This document shows positions 37,555 through 47,277 of a stretch of 64,000 nucleotides of DNA, one piece after another (positions within the stretch are counted from its first letter, which is position 1; each line of letters opens with the position of its first letter). The stretch is from Halomonas sp. (GTDB lineage: Bacteria > Pseudomonadota > Gammaproteobacteria > Pseudomonadales > Halomonadaceae): contig NZ_DRFS01000008.1 of NCBI RefSeq assembly GCF_011050415.1, positions 124,001-188,000 of the forward strand, read 5' to 3'. Below the pieces are notes generated by a model, which made no database searches, was not told the origin of the DNA, and saw only the letters and a program-made list of their open reading frames with translations. Both the position numbers and the translations under genes were made by a program.

Positions 37555-38824
37555 CAGGGTGCCTAAGGGGTGGGGCATCTATGAGTTGGGTGACCTAGCT
37601 AAAAAAATTGAAGGTGGTGGAACACCTCCGCGTATAGAACCCACCTACTGGGATGGTGGCATTCCTTGGGCAACTGTTAAAGACTTGCGCCGTGTGTCAC
37701 TTACTTCCACTGCAGAGTTCATTTCTGCTCAAGGGCTGGAAAAGAGTTCGAGCAAGCTAATTCCTGCCTACACAATGATCATTGCCTGTCGAATGGCAGT
37801 CGGGAAAGCTGTTTACTTCGACCGTGATGTGGCCATTAACCAGGATTTAAAGGCCTTCTATCCGGTTAGAGAAGTAGACTGGCGGTTCATACTGCATTGG
37901 TACCTATCTCAAAGTGAGAAAATCGAAAACCTTGCGACTGGCTCAACCGTAAAGGGTATTCGGCTCGACGATTTAAAACTGTTGCCTATTGACCTCCCCC
38001 CACTCCCCGAACAGAAAAAAATCGCCGCCATTCTGTCATCCGTCGATGAAGTGATCGAAAAAACACGCGCCCAGATCGACAAGCTGAAAGACCTTAAGAC
38101 TGGCATGATGCAGGAGCTGCTGACCAAGGGGATTGGACCGCGCGGCGTCCCGCATACGGAGTTTAAGGATTCGCCAGTGGGGCGGATTCCTGTTGGCTGG
38201 GAAAGCCATCTATTGGGGGATGTATTTGAACTTAAAAATGGTGTGAATAAAGACAAGGAAGCTTTTGGCCATGGCGTACCAATTATCAGTTACAAGAATG
38301 TCTATGTTGGCGGGGGCATTAAGGATTCAGACCTTGGCGCGCTCGTCGAAATGAATGAAACAGAGCTCTCAAGATTCAGGGTGCATTTTGGAGATGTTTT
38401 TTTCACGAGAACCTCTGAAACGCCGGACGAAATTGGTTTTGCTAATGTCTATCTAGGTCAAAGAGACGATGTAGTTTTCAATGGTTTCGTTATACGAGCT
38501 CGTCAAAAAAATGATTTATTCCATCCCCAATTTTTGAAATATATATTCCAAAGCAATGCTGTTCGTAAGCAAATGATGGATAACAGCAAGTTCACGACAA
38601 GGGCAGGCATCAGCGGTGAGTCTTTGAGTCGTATCGCAATAGCAGTTCCGGACATATCTGAGCAAAAAAACATAGCCAATGCCTTAGCTTCAATTGAGGC
38701 TCGTATCACAAAAACCCTCAATAAGATCAACGCTTTTCAATCTTTCAAAAAAGCCTTGATGCAGGATCTGCTCACCGGCAAAGTTCGCGTTCAGGTGGAT
38801 GCCCAAGAGCTAGCCGAAGCCTGA
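37547..38824 (+). CDS. hsdS: Type I restriction-modification specificity subunit
   Basis: The 425-residue protein has two target-recognition domains (about residues 5-150 and 215-360). Each is followed by a coiled spacer: [21 protein letters not shown] near 160 and [21 protein letters not shown] near 372, conserved parts that set the spacing of the bipartite site. It starts within the end of hsdM, so the two are coupled. The recognised sequence cannot be read from the protein. Confidence 0.94.
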   Translation: MNNRVPKGWGIYELGDLAKKIEGGGTPPRIEPTYWDGGIPWATVKDLRRVSLTSTAEFISAQGLEKSSSKLIPAYTMIIACRMAVGKAVYFDRDVAINQDLKAFYPVREVDWRFILHWYLSQSEKIENLATGSTVKGIRLDDLKLLPIDLPPLPEQKKIAAILSSVDEVIEKTRAQIDKLKDLKTGMMQELLTKGIGPRGVPHTEFKDSPVGRIPVGWESHLLGDVFELKNGVNKDKEAFGHGVPIISYKNVYVGGGIKDSDLGALVEMNETELSRFRVHFGDVFFTRTSETPDEIGFANVYLGQRDDVVFNGFVIRARQKNDLFHPQFLKYIFQSNAVRKQMMDNSKFTTRAGISGESLSRIAIAVPDISEQKNIANALASIEARITKTLNKINAFQSFKKALMQDLLTGKVRVQVDAQELAEA

Positions 38825-38852
38825 TTTTTCCTCCCCCAATTGCTCCTTTCCC

Positions 38853-38892
38853 GAGTTGACAAGCTCATTTTTTAAACCATACTTGTCAACTC
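38853..38892 (+). promoter_or_regulatory. Promoter with 11-base inverted repeat operator ahead of the XRE-ImmA gene
   Basis: GAGTTGACAAG (38853-38863) and CTTGTCAACTC (38882-38892) are perfect inverted arms with 18 bases between. The left arm contains TTGACA, and CATACT lies 16 bases downstream as a -10 box, so the operator straddles the promoter. This gives the inserted module its own self-repressed promoter inside the hsd operon. Confidence 0.75.
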
Positions 38893-38919
38893 AACTATTC
38901 CTCATCAAGGTGCCCCATC

Positions 38920-40011
38920 ATGCTGCATGATCGCTTGCATCGTGCGCGTGTCCTCAAGAACATGACCCTGCAGCAGGTGGCCGACCAGCTGGGGGACATT
39001 ACCAAGCAGGCTCTGTCGAAATATGAGCAGGGCAAGGACGCGCCCAATTCCACTCGCTTAATCCAGCTCGCCGATGTGCTGGGGGTGAGCCCTGAGTATT
39101 TTTTCCGGCCTGACTCCGTGGCACTTGGCGCAGTCGATTTTCGCAAGCACTCCGCCTTTGGCAAACGCCAGCAGGAAACCGTGAAAGAGCAGGTGCGCGA
39201 GCATCTTGAGCGCTATTTGGCGGCGGAAAGCGTGTTTGAGACTGAACCACGCCGCCGTGGTTTTACCCAATGGCATCGCCGTTTTGCGGTAGCTAACGCT
39301 GAAGAGATCGAACAGGCGGCAGAAGCGTTGCGCAACGCCTGGAGCCTGGGGCTAAACCCGATTGCCAACCTGACCGAAACCCTAGAAGAAAACGACATCA
39401 AGGTCGTGGGCCTGCACGCCCACCAAAAATTCGATGGCCTATGTGCGCTGGTCAATGAGGGTGCGGATGCGGTGATTGTGAGCAACACTGACCGCCCCGG
39501 TGAACGCCAACGCTTTAACCTTGCCCATGAGCTGGGCCACCTCGTCATGGCTATGCCTGACGCCATTCACGGCACTCGGGAAGAAGAGAACAACTGCCAC
39601 CGCTTTGCCGGTGCCTTTCTGTTTCCTGCCAGCCAGGTACGCGCCATTTTCGGCGAGCACCGCAAGCGTGTGCTGTTTGACGAGTTCCTGCTGGCAAAAC
39701 AAGAGTGGGGCATTTCCATTCAGGCGATTCTACGGCGGCTGCATGACCTGGGGATCATCAACCCAAACCTCTACCAAAGCACCGTCAAATACTGGTCAAT
39801 GCAGGGCTACCGCACCAGTGAGCCTAACCCTTTGCTATCAGAGACTTCTTACCGCCTGCGGCAACTAGTTTACCGGGCCCTTGCGGAAGGGTTAGTGACC
39901 CCCTCACGGGCAGCGGAATTACTCAATACCGGCCTGGAGGATATCCAGGAGATAATGGCCAACGGACAGACAGGTGGCGCCGCGCATGTCAGCGAAAATA
40001 CTTGTCTCTGA
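38920..40011 (+). CDS. XRE regulator fused to ImmA/IrrE metallopeptidase, third type
   Basis: The 363-residue protein has an N-terminal helix-turn-helix (about residues 5-60: VLKNMTLQQVADQLGDITKQALSKYEQG in overlapping parts) and a zinc peptidase with LAHELGHLVMAMP (His203, Glu204, His207) and HRFAGAFLFPAS. It is followed, with a 26-base overlap, by a PIN-type gene. It sits between hsdS and hsdR and very probably represses its own promoter and neutralises or controls the PIN protein. Confidence 0.87.
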   Translation: MLHDRLHRARVLKNMTLQQVADQLGDITKQALSKYEQGKDAPNSTRLIQLADVLGVSPEYFFRPDSVALGAVDFRKHSAFGKRQQETVKEQVREHLERYLAAESVFETEPRRRGFTQWHRRFAVANAEEIEQAAEALRNAWSLGLNPIANLTETLEENDIKVVGLHAHQKFDGLCALVNEGADAVIVSNTDRPGERQRFNLAHELGHLVMAMPDAIHGTREEENNCHRFAGAFLFPASQVRAIFGEHRKRVLFDEFLLAKQEWGISIQAILRRLHDLGIINPNLYQSTVKYWSMQGYRTSEPNPLLSETSYRLRQLVYRALAEGLVTPSRAAELLNTGLEDIQEIMANGQTGGAAHVSENTCL

Positions 40012-40474
40012 TACTAATGTTTGGATCGATCTTCATCGTAGTGGCCTACTTTCAACCGTCTTTGCACTGCCCCATCAATTTGTCACCACGGATTTTGTAT
40101 GGCGAGAATTAAGGCAGCCACCCGGCCAGCAGTTGACGGATCTGGGGCTGACGATAGAAGGATTAAGTGGCGATGAGGTGTTGTCGCTCTTTGAACTTCG
40201 CCAAACTCTGGGCAACTCTTCTTTAGCCGATGTCTCCTGCTATTTTCTGGCCAGGGAACGTGGCTGGCCACTACTAACCGGTGACGGTGCGCTGCGCAAA
40301 TCCGGTCAACAAGGCCAGCTTGAAGTACGGGGCGTGCTCTGGATTTTGGACGAGCTGGAACGCCACGCCTTGCTATCGACGCAACAACTCGCCAATGCAC
40401 TAGACAGCATGCTGAATGCGGGAGCCCGTTTACCAAAAGATGAATGCCGTAAACGGCTGAACCGCTGGCGGTAG
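39986..40474 (+). CDS. PIN-domain protein (DUF3368-like), probable toxin
   Basis: The 162-residue protein starts MSAKILVSDTNVWIDLHRSG, the first acidic strand of a PIN fold. It has FVWREL and SSLADVSCYFLARERGWPLLTGDG, which carry the remaining acidic metal ligands. It is likely an RNase toxin paired with the upstream XRE-ImmA protein. The ATG at 39986 has AGGTGG upstream and lies 26 bases inside the ImmA gene; a GTG four codons earlier is a weaker option. Confidence 0.82.
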   Translation: MSAKILVSDTNVWIDLHRSGLLSTVFALPHQFVTTDFVWRELRQPPGQQLTDLGLTIEGLSGDEVLSLFELRQTLGNSSLADVSCYFLARERGWPLLTGDGALRKSGQQGQLEVRGVLWILDELERHALLSTQQLANALDSMLNAGARLPKDECRKRLNRWR

Positions 40475-40515
40475 CATGGTAGGCTGAGCAAAAAGTACTA
40501 CAAAGGATAATTACC

Positions 40516-43500
40516 TTGTACCAGGATGAGATCGAAAAGGTCGAATTGCCCGCCATTGCCCAGCTTCAGCAACTGGGTTGGAGCTATGTTCCTGGTGCAG
40601 CATTATCGCCTGTGCTGCCTATTGATGGCGCGCCCTCTACCGGTGAGCGTGGCTACTATCGTGACGTAGTGCTGGTCAAACAGCTAGAAGCCGCCTTACG
40701 GCGCTTAAACCCCTGGATCAGCGAAGAGAACCTGCGCAAGGTACTGCGGGAGATTACCCACCCTCACCATGCGGGTCTGATGGAGTACAACCACACGATC
40801 TACCAGCGGTTAGTGAACTATCTGTCGGTAGAGCAAGATGTGGGTAAGGGGCGCAAGGGGCAGACGGTCAAAATCATCGACTTCGACCAGCCTGACAATA
40901 ACGAATTTCTCTGCACCAACCAGTTCAAGATTGAAGGCCTCAACCAGAACATCATCCCGGATATCGTCTGCTTCGTGAACGGCCTGCCGTTGGCGGTGAT
41001 TGAGTGTAAGTCGCCCTATATTGCCGATGCCTTGGCGCAAGGAATTGACCAGTTACGGCGCTACGCCAACCTACGTTACCCCGAAGATGACGAAGGTGCT
41101 CAAAAGCTGTTCTGGTACAACCAACTGATGGTCTCCACCTGCCGTGACCAAGCCAGAGTGGGTACGATTAGTTCCAGCACTCAACATTACGGTGACTGGA
41201 AAGACGCCTACCCGTTTAGCGATGCGGATATTCGTCAGTTACTTGATTCCACTCAGGTCACCAAAACGCTTATCCCTTCATCCACCGCTTATGAAGTTAA
41301 CGAGGTGCTCTCCCCGGCTTATCTGCTAGCAGCGCAACGTATTGCGGCGGGCGATCCGTTTCACAGCGCTATTAACGCCCAAGAGAAGCTTTTAATGGGC
41401 CTTTTCTCACCCGCTAACTTTCTCGATGTGCTGCAGAACTTCACGCTATTTGAAGCCGTGGACGGGCGATTGATCAAAAAAATTGCCCGATACCAGCAGT
41501 ACCGCGCCGTGAATAAGGTCATTGAGCGCCTGAAAACAGGTAGGGATCGTAAGGAAAAATCCGGGGTAGTGTGGCATACCCAAGGCTCGGGTAAGTCGCT
41601 CACCATGGTCATGCTGGCGGTGAAAATGCGCCGTGATCCTGAGCTACAGCAATACAAGCTGGTGTTCGTCACCGACCGCACACAGCTGGATAGCCAGCTC
41701 TCCGCTACCTTCCGAGATGCGCAGAATGAAACCGTGCACAACGCTAGTTCTGTCGCAAAATTGAAAACCCTGTTACAGCACAATTCATCCGATATCGTCA
41801 CCGCTATGGTGCAGAAGTTTCAAGACGCTGAAGCCGAGGGCGACTTCAGCAACCTGAACCCCAGCGACAAAGTCATCGTGCTGGCCGATGAAGCCCACCG
41901 CACCCAGTTTGGTAATCTTGCTGCCACTATTAACGCAGCGCTACCTAATGCCCCCAAGATTGGTTTTACCGGCACGCCTTTGCTGAAAACCCAGAAGATG
42001 AGCCAGGCGTTTGGCGGCTATATTGATCAGTACAAAATCAACGAAGCCGTGGCTGATGGGGCCACGGTACGTATTCTTTACGAAGGCCGTCAGGTGCTTA
42101 CCGATGTAGTGGGCGATTCGCTTGATGCGCTTTTTGAAGAGTATTTCTGCGATTACAACGACGAAGAAAAAAAAGAGATCAAGAAAAAGTACGGGGTAGA
42201 ACGCGCGATACGCGAGGCACCTGCCCGCATCCGCTGGGTATGTATCGACCTGCTGAAACACTACCGGGAGCATATTCAGCCCAACGGCTTTAAGGCGATG
42301 ATTGTGGTGGGGAGTCGCTATGCCGCCACCCTGTTCAAGAAAACATTGGATGAACTGGATGCCCCACCTTCTGAGGTTATTGTTTCCGGCAGCCACAACG
42401 ACCCGGCTTACCTCGCGCAATATACCGATAAAGCCCGCCAGAAACAGGTCATCGGCAACTTCACCAAACCGCTAAGTGAAGACCCAACGGCTTTTCTGAT
42501 TGTGAAGGATATGCTGCTTACCGGCTTCGATGCGCCCATTGCCCAGGCGATGTATATCGACCGCAACCTGAAAGACCACACGCTAATGCAGGCGATTGCG
42601 CGGGTTAACCGCACCTGCGCGTCACCTAACGGCAAAGGGTCAAAGCAGGCAGGCTTTATCGTCGATTACTACGGGCTATCTGACCAGCTGACCGAAGCGC
42701 TGGAGATGTTCAGTAATGAAGACGCTGAAGGCACCTACCACAGCCTGAAAGACGAGATCCCCAAGTTGAAGGCCGCCCATACGCGGGTAGCCAAGCTATT
42801 TGCAGCGGTAAAAGAGAAGGATATTGATTCCTACGTTCTTTTCCTCAACGACGAAGACAAACGCCAGCAGTTTGAGCTGGCGTATAAAGCCTTTGCCAAG
42901 CAGATGGATATCATCTTGCCGGATACGGCAGCCAAGCCCTTTGTGCCTGATCTAAAATTCTGGGGAAAAGTACAAAACGCCGCAAGAAACCGCTACCGCG
43001 ATCCAGGCCTTAACCTTGCCGATGTAGGCGAGAAAGTGCGCAAGCTGGTGGAAGACCACATCATCAGCACCGGCGTCGACCCCAAGATTCCCCCGGTTGA
43101 TTTGATGGATGCCAACTTCAAGCAAACTGTTGATCAGATTAAATCCCCGGAGTCGAAAGCGTCCGAGATTGAGAGTGCCATCAAGCACCATATTACCGTC
43201 AACCTTGATGAAGACCCGGAGTACTACAAATCGCTCAGCCTACGTCTGCGGGATATTATCGAGAAAACGGCGGGTAAATGGGATCAGCAGTTAGAGCTGC
43301 TCTCGCAGATGGTCAGCACCATCAATTCCGAGCACAAGCAGGAAGCAGATGCCCTAGGACTTAGCGAAACCGAGTTTGCTTTCTACAACATTCTCATGGC
43401 GGAAGTGACCCACCATGCGGGGGAAGAGGCCATCAGTGAAGCATTGCATGATGAGATCAAAGCGATCAGCCAAGATTTGGTAGAAATGTTTAACGAAGCC

Positions 43501-43665
43501 ACTCAGATCGTCGACTTTTTCGATAAGCAGGATCAGGTCAAACGCATGAAAAAAGAAATCAAGCGTGCGGTTCTAGATGGCTCCTTTGCGGATAAAGCCC
43601 TGGTAACAGTAGTGCAAGACCGCTTTATGGATCTGGCCAAACACCGTTTCGGCAAAGCGAACTAA
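40516..43665 (+). CDS. hsdR: Type I restriction endonuclease R subunit
   Basis: The 1049-residue HsdR has an N-terminal PD-(D/E)XK nuclease (LAVIECKSP, Glu163 and Lys165). Two RecA-like motor domains follow, with Walker A QGSGKS (356-361), DEAH (458-461) and the motif VI run QAIARVNRT, then a C-terminal helical DUF3387-like part. It translocates DNA and cuts far from unmethylated sites. The start is a TTG at 40516 with AAAGGA upstream. It overlaps the metallopeptidase gene by one base. Confidence 0.93.
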   Translation: MYQDEIEKVELPAIAQLQQLGWSYVPGAALSPVLPIDGAPSTGERGYYRDVVLVKQLEAALRRLNPWISEENLRKVLREITHPHHAGLMEYNHTIYQRLVNYLSVEQDVGKGRKGQTVKIIDFDQPDNNEFLCTNQFKIEGLNQNIIPDIVCFVNGLPLAVIECKSPYIADALAQGIDQLRRYANLRYPEDDEGAQKLFWYNQLMVSTCRDQARVGTISSSTQHYGDWKDAYPFSDADIRQLLDSTQVTKTLIPSSTAYEVNEVLSPAYLLAAQRIAAGDPFHSAINAQEKLLMGLFSPANFLDVLQNFTLFEAVDGRLIKKIARYQQYRAVNKVIERLKTGRDRKEKSGVVWHTQGSGKSLTMVMLAVKMRRDPELQQYKLVFVTDRTQLDSQLSATFRDAQNETVHNASSVAKLKTLLQHNSSDIVTAMVQKFQDAEAEGDFSNLNPSDKVIVLADEAHRTQFGNLAATINAALPNAPKIGFTGTPLLKTQKMSQAFGGYIDQYKINEAVADGATVRILYEGRQVLTDVVGDSLDALFEEYFCDYNDEEKKEIKKKYGVERAIREAPARIRWVCIDLLKHYREHIQPNGFKAMIVVGSRYAATLFKKTLDELDAPPSEVIVSGSHNDPAYLAQYTDKARQKQVIGNFTKPLSEDPTAFLIVKDMLLTGFDAPIAQAMYIDRNLKDHTLMQAIARVNRTCASPNGKGSKQAGFIVDYYGLSDQLTEALEMFSNEDAEGTYHSLKDEIPKLKAAHTRVAKLFAAVKEKDIDSYVLFLNDEDKRQQFELAYKAFAKQMDIILPDTAAKPFVPDLKFWGKVQNAARNRYRDPGLNLADVGEKVRKLVEDHIISTGVDPKIPPVDLMDANFKQTVDQIKSPESKASEIESAIKHHITVNLDEDPEYYKSLSLRLRDIIEKTAGKWDQQLELLSQMVSTINSEHKQEADALGLSETEFAFYNILMAEVTHHAGEEAISEALHDEIKAISQDLVEMFNEATQIVDFFDKQDQVKRMKKEIKRAVLDGSFADKALVTVVQDRFMDLAKHRFGKAN

Positions 43666-44384
43666 TGACCGTCATGGCAAACCCAACCGAATACCGAGAT
43701 GCCTCGGGTTTTATTGCCGAAATCATCCGCACCAACCGCCGCAAATCGGCGGATATTCGTGTGGAAGAAGGGGTTGTCTCTATCGTAGTGCCCACTGACA
43801 CCTCGCCAGAAAAGATCGACCAGCTATTGGCCAGCAAGCGGCGCTGGATCAAAGAAAAAATGGCCTTACACCAGCTAGCCGCGCATGCCAGTAGCCGCGA
43901 GTTTGTCTCCGGTGAAGCGTTTCCTTACCTGGGGCGCAACTACCGCCTCAAGATAGAAACCGGCGCCTTTGCCCCGGTAAAGCTGGTACACGGCAGATTG
44001 TTAATAACGCTACCCAGCGGCCTGGAACGCCCGCACATGGTGCGCAATGCGCTGGTGCGCTGGTACAAGCGTCAAGCCGAGCAAAAACTAAAGGAAAAAG
44101 TCGAGCGTTTTGCACCAGTGGTTGGGGTATCGCCGATGGGAATTGGCATCCACACATTCAAATCACGCTGGGGAAGCTGCACCGCCAAAGGCAAGTTGGA
44201 GTTCAATTGGCAGATCATGATGGCTCCCAACCGCATGGTGGATTACGTGGTGATGCACGAGCTTTGCCACCTGATCCGCCACGATCACTCCCCTGAGTTT
44301 TGGAATGAGCTTGGGCGGGTGATGCCGGATTACCCGCAATGCCGCGAGTGGTTGAGGGAAAATGCGGAGAGGGTGAGGTTTTGA
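43665..44384 (+). CDS. YgjP-type (DUF45/SprT-like) metallopeptidase
   Basis: The 239-residue protein has the zinc motif VMHELCHLIRHDHSPEFW (HExxH plus a downstream His) near residue 198. A preceding FKSRWGSC(T) segment is typical of the YgjP/DUF45 family. Its ATG overlaps the hsdR stop by one base (TAATG), so it is the last gene of the hsd operon. Such peptidases commonly follow hsdR; control of R-subunit levels by proteolysis is a plausible but unproved role. Confidence 0.88.
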   Translation: MTVMANPTEYRDASGFIAEIIRTNRRKSADIRVEEGVVSIVVPTDTSPEKIDQLLASKRRWIKEKMALHQLAAHASSREFVSGEAFPYLGRNYRLKIETGAFAPVKLVHGRLLITLPSGLERPHMVRNALVRWYKRQAEQKLKEKVERFAPVVGVSPMGIGIHTFKSRWGSCTAKGKLEFNWQIMMAPNRMVDYVVMHELCHLIRHDHSPEFWNELGRVMPDYPQCREWLRENAERVRF

Positions 44385-44742
44385 TGATTTTTTCAACTGC
44401 CTATCGTGTCATTTTTCATGTGTAACCAAAGTGCAGCTTTCGAGCTCAAATAGCCCAGATATCTTTAATGCACAGAGGCAACTACTTTCCAGCGAGCTTG
44501 CCTTTATTCCAGGATGTAAGAAATGTGTCAAACGAATCGCTTATGGCAAGAACCTCCACTCGGAGGAGGTTTAAAAACGGCACCAAGCCGTACAGGGACA
44601 TCGTCAAATATAACAGCATGACGAAAATATTGATGGATGAGTAATGCCTGAGACATAGGAATGAAAGTCGACTAGTTGATAATAGTTAAAATTGCTTAGT
44701 CTGATAGCATGGATTTAAATTGGTATGTGAAGGGAACTAACG
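44385..44742. other. 358-base intergenic region with a weak hairpin
   Basis: No gene is seen. AACCTCC (44551-44557) pairs with GGAGGTT (44565-44571) and is followed by TAAAA, a weak terminator-like structure. The promoter of the Druantia-like operon must lie near the right end. Confidence 0.4.
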
Positions 44743-47262
44743 ATGATTGTCTCTACACCCTTTACATCTGAGGAGTGGGAAAAGTCTCTCCAAAACCATT
44801 ACCTACGCTCCGATGGACCCTACGGTAGTGCTCCCCTTACAACTTTAGATGCCACGCCTGCCGAGCTTAGACTTGCTGCTGGCCTTGATGAATATTCTGA
44901 TGAAGAGGTTATTAAAGCCTTTTTGTCGATTTTTACTCGCGATAATGTTCACAGAGTTTTTAGTGGAACTGAGTCCTCTGGCGGTGGCTTCTATGCATTT
45001 CGTCGCTTTCACTATTTAGTTCTTTCCTGTTTGGTAGAAGCGACCATCATAGGTGTTAGCGATCACCATAACTTTCGGGTGCGCTTGGGTGAACTGCTCA
45101 ACGATGGCTTAGGGCCACAAGGCAATGTATCGGGCATTAACGGTCTATGGAAAGCCCTGGCTTACCATCTAAATGCTCAAGCTTCGTTGGGAGAAGCCTA
45201 TCGCACGGTTGAGTTACCAGTTCCTCGCTATCGTACCCACATAGGCTACGCTGTAGAGCTTGCCTACCCGTCAAGAAAAGATTTGAACTGCCTAAAAAAG
45301 TCCCTCCAATCGCTACAGAATAAAGCATTTAACAGCCGCGGCTCGTTGATTAATCACCTATTTGAAACGCGACATAACTTGCCTGCACGAATGCAAGATG
45401 AACTTCTATCCCTTCGCCGAAGCTACCTTGCTGGCGACTCTATCGAGCAATATGCCTTATGGCGCCAGATCGAGAGCATGCTGGACGTCATTGCACGTGA
45501 CGAACCTTCTTGCAAAGCGCTTTTATGGCAGATATCCCTGCGCTTCGTAGGTTGGGATGGTGACGAGGCCATCATCACACTATCGTATGGGAATCGCCGC
45601 GCAGAACTGGAGTCACCTCAGTGGGAGGGAGATTTTGCTGAACTCTTTAGTGGAAGGTATTGCCCCACACCACTCCGACAATTGATAGATTCAGGCGTCC
45701 TAGTGCTGTACGAAAGCCGGGGTGGGCACTGGTCGCAGGATGATCGCCGAATCCCCGAAAACAGCCAGGTTATCGTGCTTTCCCACATTTCGGAAATCAC
45801 TCAAAACTTCAATGATCCCATCACCATACACGATGGCTGGAAAGCATCAGAGCCCATGCCTCTTGAAGTGGCTCTGGAAATCACTTCATACAAGGGAGTT
45901 TTGCCTTCTAAGCAACAAAACGTCACTGAGTTTCGCATTGAGGAAGGTCTGCCCCTGATGCGGGGTGTCTGGTTAGCCCGCCCCGGTTATCAGCCGGTGA
46001 TCCGTATTCCAGAGAAAGCGGATGTCGATATTCAACCTCCTCTCGCCTACGAACGTTGTGGTGGTTCGGTTTGGATAAAGGACACTGCATGCGCTGAAGG
46101 CCAGTGGCGAATTACTGTAAGCCAGCCCAGCGGGGCCGCATCAACCCTCGACATGAAACTTAAAAGCAATGCCCCCCTGGCAACTCAGTGGGCGCAACGT
46201 CTGGCTAACTACGAGCCTGCCATTGAACTTCGTGATAAAGGCAATGGCTCATTAATAGATGGTGCTCACCCGACCACTGCCGGTATCTATCCCAACCGGC
46301 TGAGCGATGCGCTAGAAGCTCTGTATGCACGTGTCGGTGGTACAAGACCGGAAAAAGAAATAGTCGGTTTGATACATCGGGTTTTGCCTGATGAGCTTAA
46401 ACAGCATCTAGTCTGGGACCTGTTACGTTCATTACAAGAAGCAGGCTGGTTAGAGCTAGACCTGAACCGTAAGTGGCGTGGTCGTGCCTGGCGGGTGCTG
46501 CCGCCAAGGATTGTTCAGACTGGCCAGAGCTCGGCCATCGTGGAAGGCGCTTTGGGGGCGTCCGAGCTCTCATGCTTACAGGCTGAAGCCAAGAGACTTT
46601 CTGTTGAAGTTCATATTAATGCGGAGCGTCCTTGGGCACCGCCTGTGTTTGGGCTGATAGGTGAGGCATTGAAGCAGCTAGCGGAAGCCTTGGGCTGGGA
46701 AAATGAAAATGCCTTGCAGCCCAATATCAATAAAGCACCTGCATGCTGGCCACAAGAAAAACGAGAAGGTGTTGGTTATGAGAGCTTCGCTATCTGGAAG
46801 CCGGACCCAGGATTATTTGTGCGTCAAGCACGCCAGCAACAGGGCAAGATCACTTTGGATCGCATGGTGCATGAAAAAGACAGAGATCTTTTCGTGATTA
46901 AGGATGGTGAAAGCACTTTCAAAACTACGCAGCGTGTTGTTGCCTTGATGGAATATGCGCGACTAACGAAATCATCTCTTTTTATTAAGGACCGCACCAT
47001 GTTGGTTCGAAATGGCTGCGGAGGACATTTGCCTCTAAACGTAGCCATATGGTTGAGACGGCTGACAGGAGTGCAGACTGGCTTGGGTCTCACTCAGAGT
47101 AAGCAAACTTATCTGTATGGTGGGACAGAGGCGGCGATTGAGATCATGCAACGGGCGTTTGGTATGGCCATTCAATCATCGGCGAATACGTCGACAAGCT
47201 TGACAGTAATGCAGTTCGCAGCTCAGCGGCGGCGTGGCCTGCGTCCCAATTATTATCAGTAG
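44743..47262 (+). CDS. Unknown large protein of a Druantia-like operon
   Basis: I do not recognise a domain in this 839-residue protein. It is soluble. Residues 536-590 (KEIVGLIHRVLPDELKQHL, WDLLRSLQEAGWLELD) look like a winged helix. The last 120 residues (YARLTKSSLFI, LPLNVAIWLRRLTG) are compact and conserved-looking. It is the first gene of a three-gene operon ending in a very large DUF1998 helicase. By order and size it could be the DruF/DruG-type component of a type II-like Druantia system; that is tentative. Confidence 0.6.
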   Translation: MIVSTPFTSEEWEKSLQNHYLRSDGPYGSAPLTTLDATPAELRLAAGLDEYSDEEVIKAFLSIFTRDNVHRVFSGTESSGGGFYAFRRFHYLVLSCLVEATIIGVSDHHNFRVRLGELLNDGLGPQGNVSGINGLWKALAYHLNAQASLGEAYRTVELPVPRYRTHIGYAVELAYPSRKDLNCLKKSLQSLQNKAFNSRGSLINHLFETRHNLPARMQDELLSLRRSYLAGDSIEQYALWRQIESMLDVIARDEPSCKALLWQISLRFVGWDGDEAIITLSYGNRRAELESPQWEGDFAELFSGRYCPTPLRQLIDSGVLVLYESRGGHWSQDDRRIPENSQVIVLSHISEITQNFNDPITIHDGWKASEPMPLEVALEITSYKGVLPSKQQNVTEFRIEEGLPLMRGVWLARPGYQPVIRIPEKADVDIQPPLAYERCGGSVWIKDTACAEGQWRITVSQPSGAASTLDMKLKSNAPLATQWAQRLANYEPAIELRDKGNGSLIDGAHPTTAGIYPNRLSDALEALYARVGGTRPEKEIVGLIHRVLPDELKQHLVWDLLRSLQEAGWLELDLNRKWRGRAWRVLPPRIVQTGQSSAIVEGALGASELSCLQAEAKRLSVEVHINAERPWAPPVFGLIGEALKQLAEALGWENENALQPNINKAPACWPQEKREGVGYESFAIWKPDPGLFVRQARQQQGKITLDRMVHEKDRDLFVIKDGESTFKTTQRVVALMEYARLTKSSLFIKDRTMLVRNGCGGHLPLNVAIWLRRLTGVQTGLGLTQSKQTYLYGGTEAAIEIMQRAFGMAIQSSANTSTSLTVMQFAAQRRRGLRPNYYQ

Positions 47263-47277
47263 GAGATGAAGCGCTTT

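Noticed and set aside
41361..41801. 146-codon frame antisense to hsdR
   Set aside because: It lies within the conserved motor domain of hsdR and shows no independent signals.
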